From: an uncultured Selenomonadales bacterium
Lineage (GTDB): Bacteria > Bacillota > Negativicutes > Selenomonadales > Selenomonadaceae
DNA: 53,299 bases
Assembly: GCA_946411735.1 (NCBI GenBank)
Contig: CAMKFB010000008.1
Coordinates: forward strand, 1 to 53,299
Direction of reading: 5' to 3'
The notes under the pieces are model-generated. The model worked only from the letters and a program-made list of their open reading frames with translations. It searched no databases and was not told the origin of the DNA. Numbering within the stretch: position 1 is the stretch's first letter; the number at the start of each line of letters is the position of its first letter. Shown piece by piece: positions 32,941 to 41,831 of the stretch. Made by a program: the position numbers and the translations under genes.

Positions 32941-34218
32941 TTGCAGCGAACCAATTTAATAAAACTGATAGTCTGCGTCGGCGCGATCGTCGCAGTCTTT
33001 TTTGTGTTCATTCGACCGCTGGCGCATTCGATTCGACAGGGGCTCGACCTGCAGGGCGGCACGCACGTGGTGCTCGAGGCGGAGGACACCGAGATCGCGC
33101 AAGTCAACGACGACGCCATGCAGCGAGTTGTCTCGATAATGGAGAAGCGCATCAACGAGCTTGGCTTGACGGAGCCGATCATTCAACGCGAAGGCGAACG
33201 GCGCGTGATCATCGAACTGCCGGGCATCAAAGACCCCGACGCGGCGATTCAAACGATCGGCAAGACGGCGATGCTCGAGTTCCGTGACGAGGACGGCAAT
33301 GTCGTTTTGACGGGCACGGATTTGAAGGACGCGCAGGCGGCGATGAATCAGCAGAACAATCAATGCGTCGTCAATCTCGAGTTCAGCGAAGAGGGCGGCA
33401 AGAAATTCGCCGATCTGACGCTTGCGAATGTCGGTCGGACGATCGCGATCCTGCTCGACGGCGAGGTTTTGACTGATCCCGTCGTGAGGGAACCGATCTT
33501 GGGCGGGCGCGCGGAAATTTCGGGTCAACGGACGCTCGAGGAGGCTCAACGGTTGGCGATCCTGCTTCGGAGCGGCGCGTTGCCGGTCAAAGTCAACATC
33601 ATCGAGACGCGCACGGTCGGACCGTCGCTCGGTCAAGACTCGAAAGACAAGAGCGAATTCGCGTTCGTGATCGGCATCGGCGCGGTGCTGGCGTTCATGC
33701 TGATTTTCTATCGAATGTCGGGGCTGATCGCCGATATCAGTCTGATGGCGTACACGGTCGCGCTGTTGGCGGTGCTCAAAGGGCTCGACGCGACGCTGAC
33801 TCTGCCGGGCGTGGCGGGGATCATACTGTCGATCGGCATGGCGGTCGACGCCAACGTGCTGATTTTCGAGCACTTCAAAGAGGAATTTCGGCTGGGCAAA
33901 ACTTTGCGGCTGTCGATGGACGCGGGTTTCGATCGCGCCTTTACGACGATTTTCGACTCCAACATCACGACGATCATAGCGGCGGCGGTTCTGTTCTTAT
34001 ACGGTACGGGCACGATTCGCGGCTTTGCGATCACGCTCGGGCTGGGCGTGCTGCTGTCGATGCTGACGGCAATCACGTTGACGCGCTACATGTTGAAATT
34101 GATGATCGCGTCGAAGATATTTACTTCGCCGAGCGCTTACGGCGCCGACGGATTTTTGCTGTTCGATCCCAATTACGGTCGCGAGACCAAGCGGAAGGCG
34201 GTGAAGGACAATGCCTAA
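32941..34218 (+). CDS. secD: Protein translocase subunit SecD
   Basis: The protein has about 425 residues. The first membrane helix is IKLIVCVGAIVAVFFVFIRP, followed by QGLDLQGGTHVVLEAED, the SecD D1 motif. The large extracytoplasmic P1 region has GRAEISGQRTLEEAQRLAILLRSGALPVK. Five more helices include SIGMAVDANVLIFEHFKEE (D4). SecDF uses the proton gradient to aid late steps of Sec export. I chose the TTG at 32941: it precedes the first helix directly, with a GGA-rich site upstream, and earlier in-frame starts lie within the previous gene. secF overlaps its end by eight bases. Confidence 0.95.
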   Translation: MQRTNLIKLIVCVGAIVAVFFVFIRPLAHSIRQGLDLQGGTHVVLEAEDTEIAQVNDDAMQRVVSIMEKRINELGLTEPIIQREGERRVIIELPGIKDPDAAIQTIGKTAMLEFRDEDGNVVLTGTDLKDAQAAMNQQNNQCVVNLEFSEEGGKKFADLTLANVGRTIAILLDGEVLTDPVVREPILGGRAEISGQRTLEEAQRLAILLRSGALPVKVNIIETRTVGPSLGQDSKDKSEFAFVIGIGAVLAFMLIFYRMSGLIADISLMAYTVALLAVLKGLDATLTLPGVAGIILSIGMAVDANVLIFEHFKEEFRLGKTLRLSMDAGFDRAFTTIFDSNITTIIAAAVLFLYGTGTIRGFAITLGLGVLLSMLTAITLTRYMLKLMIASKIFTSPSAYGADGFLLFDPNYGRETKRKAVKDNA

Positions 34219-35128
34219 GTTTGACATCGCGGGGCGCTACAAAATTTGGTTTATGATATCGCTGCTGGTAATTGTGCCGGGGCTGATTTCGATGGCGATG
34301 CGCGGGCTGAATTTCGGCATCGACTTCACGGGCGGGACGATCATCGATCTCAAATTCGAGCAGCCCGTTCAAATTCCGCAGATTCGAGATTCGCTCCGCG
34401 CCTACGGACTGGAGGGCTCGACGATCCAACTGTCGGGCGAAACGAGCGGCGTAGAGTCGTCGACGAACGTAATGATTCGGACGGTCGATCTCGAGGAGAA
34501 CGATCGCAAAGCGTTAATGGCGTCGCTCCGCGCGGATGTGGGCGCGTACGAGGTGATGCGCTAAGAAAAAGTCGGCGCGACCATCGGCGGCGAGCTGATC
34601 ATGAACGCGGTGATGGCGCTGGTAATTTCGTGGGGCATCATCATTCTCTACGTGGCGTATCGATTCGAGTTCCGCTTCGGCATCGCGGCGGTGCTGGCAC
34701 TGGTGCACGACATTCTGGTCGTGATGGCGTTCTTCTCGTTCACGCAACGGCAGGTCGACTCGTCGTTCGTGGCGGCGCTGCTGACGATCGTCGGCTATTC
34801 GATCAACGACACGATCGTCATTTTCGATCGCATTCGAGAGAATTTGAAGCTGCATTTTCGACGGGGCGGCGACATAAAGGAGCTTGTCAACCGCTCGATC
34901 TATCAGACGCTGACGCGGTCGCTGTTCACGGTTTTCACGGTTCTGTTCACGACCTTCGCGCTCTACTTCTTCGGCGGCGAGACCACAAAAGATTTCTCGT
35001 TCGCGCTGATGGTCGGCTTCTTCAGCGGCTGCTATTCGTCGATATTCATCGCCGGACCGTTATGGATGGTGTTGCGCAACGCGGCGGAGGCTAAGCGCCA
35101 TCAAGCCGTCGAGCCGAAAACCGAATGA
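34211..35128 (+). pseudogene. secF: Protein translocase subunit SecF, interrupted by an in-frame TAA
   Basis: The reading frame encodes a complete SecF of about 305 residues but for TAA at codon 118 (34562-34564), with no frame change. The first part holds helix 1 and LNFGIDFTGGTIIDLKF. The second part has the remaining helices with VLALVHDILVVMAFFSF and TIVGYSINDTIVIFDRIREN. At the stop the context reads VMR-stop-EKVGATIGGEL. SecF proteins often have E-E-K-V or similar here, so a GAA to TAA change is likely. An ATG at 34601 could restart without a good ribosome site. Either a sequencing error, a recent mutation, two separate chains or read-through explains it. Confidence 0.85.
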
Positions 35129-35137
35129 GGAATCGCC

Positions 35138-37465
35138 ATGCTCAACAATTGGACATTATATGACGACGATAATATGATTATAAACTCGATCGCGGCGGAG
35201 CTCGGGATCAATCGCCTGACTGCCGCCGTGCTCAATCATCGCGGCATCAAAGACGCCGATTCCGCGCGGAAATTTCTCGATCCCGAGCGCGCTCAACCGT
35301 TTTACGATCCGTTTTCGATGAAGGGCATGAGTGAGGCGGTCGAGCGGATCGCGCGCGCCGTTGAAAATCGCGAGCGCATTGTCGTTTACGGCGACTACGA
35401 TGTCGACGGGATGACAGCGTCGTCGATTATGGTTCGCGCGTTGCGACGGCATGGCGCGGCGGTCAACGCCTACATTCCGAGCCGACAGACGGAGGGCTAC
35501 GGGCTCAATGTCGATGCGCTGAGGAAGCTGACATACGAGTGCGAGTTGGTGATCACGGTCGATTGCGGCATTTCAAACGACGCGGAGATTGCCGCTGTCA
35601 AAGATTCGCTCGACGTGATCGTGACGGATCACCATCTGCCGAGCGGCGCGGTGACGAATGCGATTGCCGTGCTCGATCCGCATCAGCCCGATTGTGCTTA
35701 TCCCGAGAAAAATCTTTGCGGCGCTGGCGTGGCTTTCAAGTTGTGTCAAGCGCTCGACTTGCGGATCAACGGGAGCGATTATCGAGATTATGTCGATAAC
35801 ATTGAGCTTGCCGCGCTCGGGACGGTTGCCGATCTGGTGCCGCTGACGGGAGAAAATCGCAAGATTGTTCGGCTCGGGCTGACGCGCATGAGTAAGACCG
35901 CCAACGTCGGGCTGAAAGAATTGATCACGGTTGCGGGGCTCGACGGAAAAAAACTTAACGCCGGTCATTGCGGCTTCAGTCTGGGACCGCGCTTGAATGC
36001 GGTCGGGCGGCTGGAGAGCGCGCTGATCGGGCTGGAGCTTTTGACGACGGATAATCCTGTCAAGGCGCGGCAGATTGCTTTGACGCTCGATCAGGAAAAT
36101 AATCGACGCAAGGATATCGAGACGAAAATGCTTGCGGAGGCGGACGGAGAATTTCAACGCCGACGGGAGGAAAGCGGCGGCGGGCTGAGCTCGATCGTGA
36201 TCGCGCGGGAGGGCTGGCATCGCGGCGTGATCGGTCTGACGGCGTCAAAACTGTTGGAGCGATATTATCTTCCGACGATCGTGATCGCGCTCGACGACGA
36301 GCTTGCAGTCGGCTCGTGTCGGAGTATTGCGGCGCTGCACATGAAAGAGGCGCTCGATCAGTTTGCGGATCGATTTTTGCATTACGGAGGGCATGCGGCG
36401 GCGGCGGGCTTCACGCTCAAGCGCGAGGACGCGGAGAATTTTGCGCGGGACTTCGACGAATATGTTCGACGAAAGTTGCGCGACGAAGATTTTATGCCGA
36501 CTCAAAAATTGGACGCGCTGATCCATCCGGCGGAAATGACGGAGGAGCTGGCGGAGGAATTTGAGCGGCTGGCGCCATTCGGGATCGGCAATCCGCATCC
36601 GAAGTTCGGGTGGCGCGGGGTGCGCGGGGTTGAAGTGCGGCTGATGGGCTCGAGCTTCCAACATTTGAGCTTCGAAACTTTTCTCCCGCCCGCCGGTCCC
36701 ATAAAGGCGCCGCCCTTTAAATCCGACGGGGCAACGAATATTTTTATCCCACCCGCCCACTCAATCTCTGCGGAAACCGAGCTTTCTGCCGTCGACGTTC
36801 CCCCGCCGTCGCGCGGCATCGACGAGATTGACGAGGACGCCGCCGCTTTCGCCGATTTCGACGCCCGCCCCGACTTCGTTGATGAAGACCTCGACGCCCG
36901 GCCCGACTTCGCCGAAGAGGATTTCGACGCCCCCATCGATTTCTTTGACGATGACGATGTTCCGCTCGACAGCCCCGCCGTCATGCCCGTTAAAAAAATC
37001 CGCGCCGTCGCATGGAACTTCGGCGCGCTTGCCGATCTCGTCGAGCACGAGCCCGTCGATATCACTTTCGAGCCGTCCATCAACGAGTTCAATGACATCC
37101 GCTCCGTCCAATGCATGATCTCTACCCTCGAGCCCTCCGGCGACGCCGACCAATTTCCCGATCGCCCCGCACTCGCGCGCATCTATAAATTTCTCCGCGC
37201 TCAGTCGAGGGAAGCCGCGTTCCGCTCCTTCAATCTTTGCAAGCTCGCCGCCGATTTCCGTCGCTCGAATGTGGCGTTCGACGATCAAAGGCTCAACTCC
37301 ATCTACACCTTCGCCGCCGCCGTCAAAGTTTTTTCGGAGATCGGGCTGATTCATTTCGACGCCGACGGAAAAAATTTCTTCATGCCCGTACCCAATAAGG
37401 CTTTCGACCTCAACCGCTCGCGTCTTTTCAAACTCAATTCCGAAGGTGATGCCCATGAACGATAA
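35138..37465 (+). CDS. recJ: Single-stranded-DNA exonuclease RecJ with an inserted acidic segment
   Basis: This 775-residue 5'-3' exonuclease acts in recombination and mismatch repair. The DHH phosphoesterase part has YGDYDVDGMTASS (Asp86, Asp88, Asp90) and VTDHHLPSG (Asp164-His-His166). The DHHA1 part has GGHAAAAGFTLK, followed by an OB domain. The OB domain is split: after SSFQHLSFE (to residue 513) come about 105 unusual residues, then KKIRAVAWNFG (from 619) resumes. The insert begins with dispersed-repeat DNA and continues with acidic repeats DARPDFVDED/DARPDFAEED. A C-terminal domain with ALARIYKFLR follows. GAGGAA is six bases before the ATG. It overlaps relA by 11 bases. Confidence 0.96.
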   Translation: MLNNWTLYDDDNMIINSIAAELGINRLTAAVLNHRGIKDADSARKFLDPERAQPFYDPFSMKGMSEAVERIARAVENRERIVVYGDYDVDGMTASSIMVRALRRHGAAVNAYIPSRQTEGYGLNVDALRKLTYECELVITVDCGISNDAEIAAVKDSLDVIVTDHHLPSGAVTNAIAVLDPHQPDCAYPEKNLCGAGVAFKLCQALDLRINGSDYRDYVDNIELAALGTVADLVPLTGENRKIVRLGLTRMSKTANVGLKELITVAGLDGKKLNAGHCGFSLGPRLNAVGRLESALIGLELLTTDNPVKARQIALTLDQENNRRKDIETKMLAEADGEFQRRREESGGGLSSIVIAREGWHRGVIGLTASKLLERYYLPTIVIALDDELAVGSCRSIAALHMKEALDQFADRFLHYGGHAAAAGFTLKREDAENFARDFDEYVRRKLRDEDFMPTQKLDALIHPAEMTEELAEEFERLAPFGIGNPHPKFGWRGVRGVEVRLMGSSFQHLSFETFLPPAGPIKAPPFKSDGATNIFIPPAHSISAETELSAVDVPPPSRGIDEIDEDAAAFADFDARPDFVDEDLDARPDFAEEDFDAPIDFFDDDDVPLDSPAVMPVKKIRAVAWNFGALADLVEHEPVDITFEPSINEFNDIRSVQCMISTLEPSGDADQFPDRPALARIYKFLRAQSREAAFRSFNLCKLAADFRRSNVAFDDQRLNSIYTFAAAVKVFSEIGLIHFDADGKNFFMPVPNKAFDLNRSRLFKLNSEGDAHER
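36679..36758 (+). repeat. Two dispersed repeat arms inside the recJ coding region
   Basis: Arms TTTTCTCCCGCCCGCC (36679-36694) and TTTTTATCCCACCCGCC (36741-36757) lie in direct orientation and in frame. Between them is AAAGGCGCCGCC, also shared with 18743 and 52885. They encode LPPAG and IPPAHS instead of stopping translation. Confidence 0.8.
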
Positions 37466-39674
37466 AGACAAATCGCCCGTCACAATCGAGTCGCTGCTCG
37501 CCGCTGTCGCCTCCTATCAGCCTAACGCCGATTTAAAGCTGATCGAGCGCGCCTACCTCGTCGCAAAGGAAGGGCACGAAAAACAAAAGCGCGCCTCCGG
37601 CGAACCTTATATAAATCATCCGCTGCAGGTCGCGCAAATTTTGACCGAGCTCCACCTCGACGACGAAACGATCGCCGCCGCGCTCCTGCATGATGTGGTC
37701 GAGGACACCGTTTTTGAGCTCGACGAAGTTGAGGACATGTTCGGTCCCGAAATCGCCGCGCTCATCGACGGCGTCACAAAACTCGGGCGCATACCCTTCA
37801 AATCGAAAGAGGATCAGCAGCTCGAGACCTATCGCAAAATGTTCCTGGCGATGTCGAAAGATATCCGCGTCATCATGATTAAGCTGGCCGATCGATTGCA
37901 CAACATGCGCACGCTCAAATTCATGCGCGAAGAAAAACGTCACCGCATCGCTCAGGAGACCATGGATTTGTACGCGCCGCTTGCCAATCGGCTCGGCATC
38001 TCCAACATCAAGTGGGAACTGGAGGATTTGAGCCTGCGATATCTCGACCCCGCCGTTTATTATGAGCTGGTCGAGAATGTCAATCAGAAGCGGCGCGAAC
38101 GTCAGGACTTCGTGCTCGAGGCAGTTCGACAGATTGAGGAGGAGTTCGACGACTCCGACATTCACGCGTCGATCAGCGGGCGCGCCAAGCATTTCTACAG
38201 CATCTACAAAAAGATGATGCGCGATCACAAGGACATCGGCGAGATTTACGACCTGTCGGCCGTGCGCATTCTCGTCGATACCGTCAAGGATTGCTACAAC
38301 GTGCTCGGCATCATTCACTCCAAGTGGAAGCCGATTCCCGGGCGCTTCAAAGATTACATCGCCATGCCCAAGTCGAACGGCTATCAATCGCTGCACACGA
38401 CCGTGATGGCGCTCGGTTATCCGCTCGAGATTCAGATTCGCACCTTCACCATGCACAAAATCTCCGAGTACGGCGTGGCGGCGCATTGGAAGTACAAAGA
38501 GACCGGTCGGAGCGTCGATGCCGACGGCGCGTTCGATCAGAAGATGTCTTGGCTGCGGAAGGTCGTCAATCTGCAGGACGAGATTACCGATCCGCGCGAG
38601 TATTTTGAGGCGCTCAAGGTCGACATCTTCAGCGACGAGGTCTTCACCTTCACGCCCAACGGCGATATTTTGTCGCTGCCGAGGGGATCTTGTCCGATCG
38701 ACTTCGCCTATCGAGTGCACACCGAGGTCGGGCATCACTGCATCGGCGCGAAGGTCAACGGCAAAATCGTGCCGCTCGAATATAAGCTGCAGAACGGCGA
38801 TTTCGTCGAGATCATCACCAACAAAAACAATCCCGGTCCGAGTCGCGACTGGCTCAACATCGTCGCCTCGAGCGACACGCGCAGCAAAATTCGAGCGTGG
38901 TTCAAAAAGGAAAATCGCGAAGAAAATATTGCCACGGGGCGCGCGCTTCTCGAGCGCGAATTGAAACGGCTCGGCTATACTCCGAAGGAAATGCTCAAGG
39001 ACGATCGCTTGGGCGAAGTCTGTCGGCGGCTTAACATCCCGAACGAAAACGATCTGCTGGCGGCGGTCGGCTACGGCGGTCAGAGCGTCCAAGGCATCAT
39101 CACCAAGCTCGTCGAGATGCACAAGAAGGAGCTCAAGGATCACATGTCCGACGACGTCTCGGCGCTGCTGTCGGAAATAAAAAAGCCGCAACGCGGCAAT
39201 CAACGCAAGACCGATCACGGCGTGCTGGTCGAGGGCGAAAGCGGCTATTTCGTGAGACTTGCCAAGTGCTGCAATCCGATCCCGGGCGATCCGATCTCGG
39301 GCTACATCACGCGCGGGCGGGGCGTGTCGGTGCACCGCGCGGATTGCCCCAACATCATGTCGGGGACGGATATCGAGCGGATGATCGAAGTCAGTTGGGA
39401 GGCGGGGCTCGAACGCGATTACTCGGCGGAGATCGAAATCATCTGCAACGACAAGAGCGGCGTGCTGGCGTCGATCCTGGCGATGCCGGCGGAGATGAAG
39501 CTCAACATTCACTCGGTGCACGCTACTCCCAATAAGAGCAACAAGACTTCGACGATCGATCTGACGGTCGAGGTCAAAAACGCCGAGCAGATCGACCAAC
39601 TGATGAATAAAGTCAAGCGCGTGGCGGATGTTTACAGCGTGGCGCGCCCGATGGACAAAATTGTATCGAAGTAA
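37455..39674 (+). CDS. relA: Bifunctional (p)ppGpp synthetase/hydrolase RelA/SpoT
   Basis: The protein has about 739 residues in the Rel/SpoT order: HD hydrolase domain with INHPLQVAQIL and LLHDVVEDT, synthetase domain with YDLSAVRILVDTV and EYGVAAHWKYKE, TGS domain (FTFTPNGDILSLPRGSCPIDFAYRVHTEVG), a zinc-finger-like CCNPIPGDPISGYITRGRGVSVHRADC, and a C-terminal ACT domain (CNDKSGVLASIL). The HD motif is intact, so hydrolase activity is expected. It makes and degrades the stringent-response alarmone. I chose the ATG at 37455 because AAGGTGA is upstream; it overlaps the end of recJ. A hairpin follows. Confidence 0.97.
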   Translation: MNDKDKSPVTIESLLAAVASYQPNADLKLIERAYLVAKEGHEKQKRASGEPYINHPLQVAQILTELHLDDETIAAALLHDVVEDTVFELDEVEDMFGPEIAALIDGVTKLGRIPFKSKEDQQLETYRKMFLAMSKDIRVIMIKLADRLHNMRTLKFMREEKRHRIAQETMDLYAPLANRLGISNIKWELEDLSLRYLDPAVYYELVENVNQKRRERQDFVLEAVRQIEEEFDDSDIHASISGRAKHFYSIYKKMMRDHKDIGEIYDLSAVRILVDTVKDCYNVLGIIHSKWKPIPGRFKDYIAMPKSNGYQSLHTTVMALGYPLEIQIRTFTMHKISEYGVAAHWKYKETGRSVDADGAFDQKMSWLRKVVNLQDEITDPREYFEALKVDIFSDEVFTFTPNGDILSLPRGSCPIDFAYRVHTEVGHHCIGAKVNGKIVPLEYKLQNGDFVEIITNKNNPGPSRDWLNIVASSDTRSKIRAWFKKENREENIATGRALLERELKRLGYTPKEMLKDDRLGEVCRRLNIPNENDLLAAVGYGGQSVQGIITKLVEMHKKELKDHMSDDVSALLSEIKKPQRGNQRKTDHGVLVEGESGYFVRLAKCCNPIPGDPISGYITRGRGVSVHRADCPNIMSGTDIERMIEVSWEAGLERDYSAEIEIICNDKSGVLASILAMPAEMKLNIHSVHATPNKSNKTSTIDLTVEVKNAEQIDQLMNKVKRVADVYSVARPMDKIVSK

Positions 39675-39676
39675 AG

Positions 39677-39697
39677 GCGCCGACGGCGCTTTTTTTA
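39677..39697. terminator. Short terminator after relA
   Basis: GCGCC-GAC-GGCGC is followed by TTTTTTTATTT. The stem is only five bases but G-C only. It lies at the 3' end of the convergent gene too. Confidence 0.65.
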
Positions 39698-40264
39698 TTT
39701 GAACACTCTCGGTTTGCTCCGCGCGGAGTCTTTGATGAGCGGTCGGGCGATCGTGTCAACGGTGTCGTCGATGGCGTCCTCGATCACCTTCAGCGGCGGG
39801 CGTTCATCCTTCTTTGCGATGTTGCTCCGCCCGAGTCGATTCTTGTTATAAAGGACTTTGCCGTCGGACAATCGGATCACCTTGACGTTGACCGAGATTG
39901 CAAACACCGGTTTCGTCGCGTGCACCCAGCCCAGCGCGCCCAATGACGACCCGCTCAACGGCTCGACGAACAACGACGCGAACGAGCCGCCCAATGAGAT
40001 CGTCGTTGCCAGCCCGTTGTTGACCAGCTTGCCGATGCCCATGTTCAATACAAACACTTCGATTTTATACTCCGGCGCGTCGGTGAACTCGAATGAGCCG
40101 TCCAATCTCCCGCGCAGTTGATCGTTGAGCAAAGCGATCAGCTCGGGGCTGTAAAGTTTGACGTCGTCGCGCAGGCTCAACTCGATCGTCGGCGCCGCGC
40201 CCGCCGTCGAGAACGCCGTCGAAAACAGCAGCGCCATCATCATCGTCAGTAAAAATTTTTTCAT
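39695..40264 (-). CDS. Exported protein of unknown function
   Basis: The 189-residue protein has a clear signal peptide (MKKFLLTMMMALLFSTAFSTAGAA), with cleavage after AGA-A or nearby. The mature part is mixed alpha/beta, with PELIALLNDQLRGRL, then YKIEVFVLNMGIGKL, a hydrophobic Gly/Ser-rich stretch (TTISLGGSFASLFVEPLSGSSLGALG), and AISVNVKVIRLSDGKVLY. The pattern resembles lipoprotein-like envelope proteins with a CsgG-type core, but I cannot assign it. No lipobox is seen. It is a single gene convergent with relA, with a basic C-terminal tail. Confidence 0.8.
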   Translation of the reverse strand: MKKFLLTMMMALLFSTAFSTAGAAPTIELSLRDDVKLYSPELIALLNDQLRGRLDGSFEFTDAPEYKIEVFVLNMGIGKLVNNGLATTISLGGSFASLFVEPLSGSSLGALGWVHATKPVFAISVNVKVIRLSDGKVLYNKNRLGRSNIAKKDERPPLKVIEDAIDDTVDTIARPLIKDSARSKPRVFK

Positions 40265-40312
40265 TGCCGTAACCGCCTTTTTGATTGTATTCTAGCACGC
40301 CGCGCCGAATTA

Positions 40313-40321
40313 TGCTATACT
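40313..40321 (+). promoter_or_regulatory. Candidate extended -10 promoter of the orphan GTPase gene
   Basis: TGCTATACT has the TGN extension plus a -10 box one base from TATAAT. No good -35 box lies at the usual distance. It is 35 bases from the start at 40356. Confidence 0.45.
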
Positions 40322-40355
40322 CTCTCAAAAGGAAAATCCGAAGGGGAGTGATCGC

Positions 40356-40877
40356 ATGACAAGCGAAAATCATTTCGAGCCGAGCAGTACGATGCGCGAG
40401 CCGGAGAGTCGCAAGTTCGGGCTCTTCGGCAAAAGGAGCAGCGGCAAATCCGCGCTCATTAACGCCCTCCTCGGTCGAGACGCCGCCGCCGTCAAGCCGA
40501 CCGTCGAGCCGACCTATCAGGCAATGGAAATTTACGGGATCGGCTCGGTGACGCTCGTCGACACCGCCGGGCTCGACTCGACCGGCAAGCGCATTCAAAA
40601 AACTCAAGCCGCCGCCGAAAAACTTGACGTCGCGCTGATGCTCATGGCAAATGATTCGCTCGAGCTCGAATTGGTTTGGATGAGTCGCTTGCGCCACAAC
40701 GGCGTCGCCATCATTCCCGTCATCAGTCAGATAGATAAGATGCCCGACGAGGGCAGGCACCTTGCCGCCGCCGTCCGCGAAGTCACCGGCATCAAACCGA
40801 TTCGTGTGAGCGCCAAGCTCGGCGTCGGGCTTGATGAGCTGCTCGACGCAATGCGCAGTGTGAATAGAGGTAATTGA
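40356..40877 (+). CDS. Stand-alone HydF-like GTPase domain protein
   Basis: The 173-residue protein matches the N-terminal GTPase domain of HydF, the [FeFe]-hydrogenase maturation scaffold. It has the P-loop GKRSSGKS (residues 25-32), the switch region PTVEPTYQAMEIYGIG, G3 VDTAG (68-72) and the G5-like RVSAKLG. G4 is SQID (124-127) instead of NKxD, so guanine specificity may be altered. The HydF dimerisation and cluster-binding domains are absent and the frame simply stops. No hydrogenase gene lies nearby. GGGGAG is seven bases before the ATG. The next gene, for an exported protein, starts one base after its stop. Confidence 0.82.
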   Translation: MTSENHFEPSSTMREPESRKFGLFGKRSSGKSALINALLGRDAAAVKPTVEPTYQAMEIYGIGSVTLVDTAGLDSTGKRIQKTQAAAEKLDVALMLMANDSLELELVWMSRLRHNGVAIIPVISQIDKMPDEGRHLAAAVREVTGIKPIRVSAKLGVGLDELLDAMRSVNRGN

Positions 40878-40878
40878 C

Positions 40879-41802
40879 ATGAACAAGAAAATGATCGCCG
40901 CCGCCATGCTCGCCGGAGCGCTGGTGATGCCGTCGGCTCCCGTCGATGCCGCTCCAACGGACGCCTCTACGGATGCCTCGACCGAAAATATTACTCAAGC
41001 CGCCGATGAGTGGTACTGGCTGGCGTCGGACAATAAATACAGCAAGTATTTCGAGCCGAGTTCGGTGAAGGTGCTCAAATCGTCGAAGCGCGAAAACGGT
41101 CGTGAGGTTGCGACGCAGATCGAGGCGTGGACGAAGACGACCTACTCGTATGACGGCGCCGCAGAGACCATCGACAATTACGAGATCAGAGCGTTGTTGC
41201 CGGACCCTTCGCGCTTGAGCTATTCGTTGGCGCTGTTGAAAATCAATCCGCAGAATCGGACGATACAATACGCGCGGGAGGATTTCTACGACAAGTCGGG
41301 GAAGGTGATTTGGTCGAAGGCGGAGGGGCGCATCAAGGAGATCAATTCGCAGTCGTTCGACGAGGATTTTTATTGCGCGATCGTCGACGAGGTTTTCAAG
41401 CAGGGCGAATACGAGAGGAAGAATGCGCCCGACCGTTGGATTGATTTGTGCAAGATCATCAATCGGGACGGCTCGATCACGACCATCACCGCCGACACGA
41501 CGACGATGCGGCTGAAGGGCTCGAATTTGATCGTGTGGGAGTGGCAGGACACGCGTGACGCGACGGGCAACGTGACGGAGATTCGGTTCATGAAGAAGGC
41601 GGTGAATTTGCCGCAAGGCACGGAGCGGATCACGACCGGCGAGATATGGACGCCGCATCAAGGTTGGCAGGAGCTTGAGGACGAAAACGACGGGGCGTAT
41701 GTGATGATCAACGGCGACGCGCCGGAGTATAAGGGGCTGGTGCGCTTGCGGGCATTCGCGAAGGGCTATACGGCTTGGGTCAATCGCTACGCGATAGATT
41801 AA
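40879..41802 (+). CDS. Exported surface-adhesin-E-like protein
   Basis: The 307-residue protein has a signal peptide (KKMIAAAMLAGALVMPSAP, cleavage near VDAA) and a Thr/Ser/Asp-rich linker. Two related beta-rich units follow: WYWLASDNKYSKYFEPSSVKV with QIEAWTKTTYS, and DRWIDLCKIINRDGSITTITADT with LIVWEWQDTRD. This W...D...Y...S...W pattern is that of surface-adhesin protein E domains, frequent in Veillonella and Selenomonas relatives. The role is unknown; secretion to the envelope is likely. AGAGGTAATTGAC precedes the ATG. Confidence 0.8.
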   Translation: MNKKMIAAAMLAGALVMPSAPVDAAPTDASTDASTENITQAADEWYWLASDNKYSKYFEPSSVKVLKSSKRENGREVATQIEAWTKTTYSYDGAAETIDNYEIRALLPDPSRLSYSLALLKINPQNRTIQYAREDFYDKSGKVIWSKAEGRIKEINSQSFDEDFYCAIVDEVFKQGEYERKNAPDRWIDLCKIINRDGSITTITADTTTMRLKGSNLIVWEWQDTRDATGNVTEIRFMKKAVNLPQGTERITTGEIWTPHQGWQELEDENDGAYVMINGDAPEYKGLVRLRAFAKGYTAWVNRYAID

Positions 41803-41828
41803 TTAGGAATTAGGAATGAGGAATTGGA
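41801..41828 (+). repeat. Short TTAGGAA direct repeats before metA
   Basis: AATTAGGAATTAGGAATGAG and a following GAATTGG are three tandem 7-9 base units between the adhesin-like gene and metA. Similar tracts occur in non-coding DNA of many anaerobes. Function unknown. Confidence 0.6.
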
Positions 41829-41831
41829 ACC

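Noticed and set aside
34601-35128. The second half of secF as an independent normal gene
   Set aside because: It continues the same frame as the first half and lacks a proper ribosome site. It is better treated as part of one interrupted secF.
37533-39599. A 688-codon open frame antisense to relA
   Set aside because: It is the mirror of relA codon bias in a sequence poor in stop triplets. It has no ribosome site, no family motif and an Arg/His/Asp-rich composition. Similar long antisense frames lie opposite the second aldo/keto reductase (9920-11041), the GH13 gene (45286-46989) and ffh.
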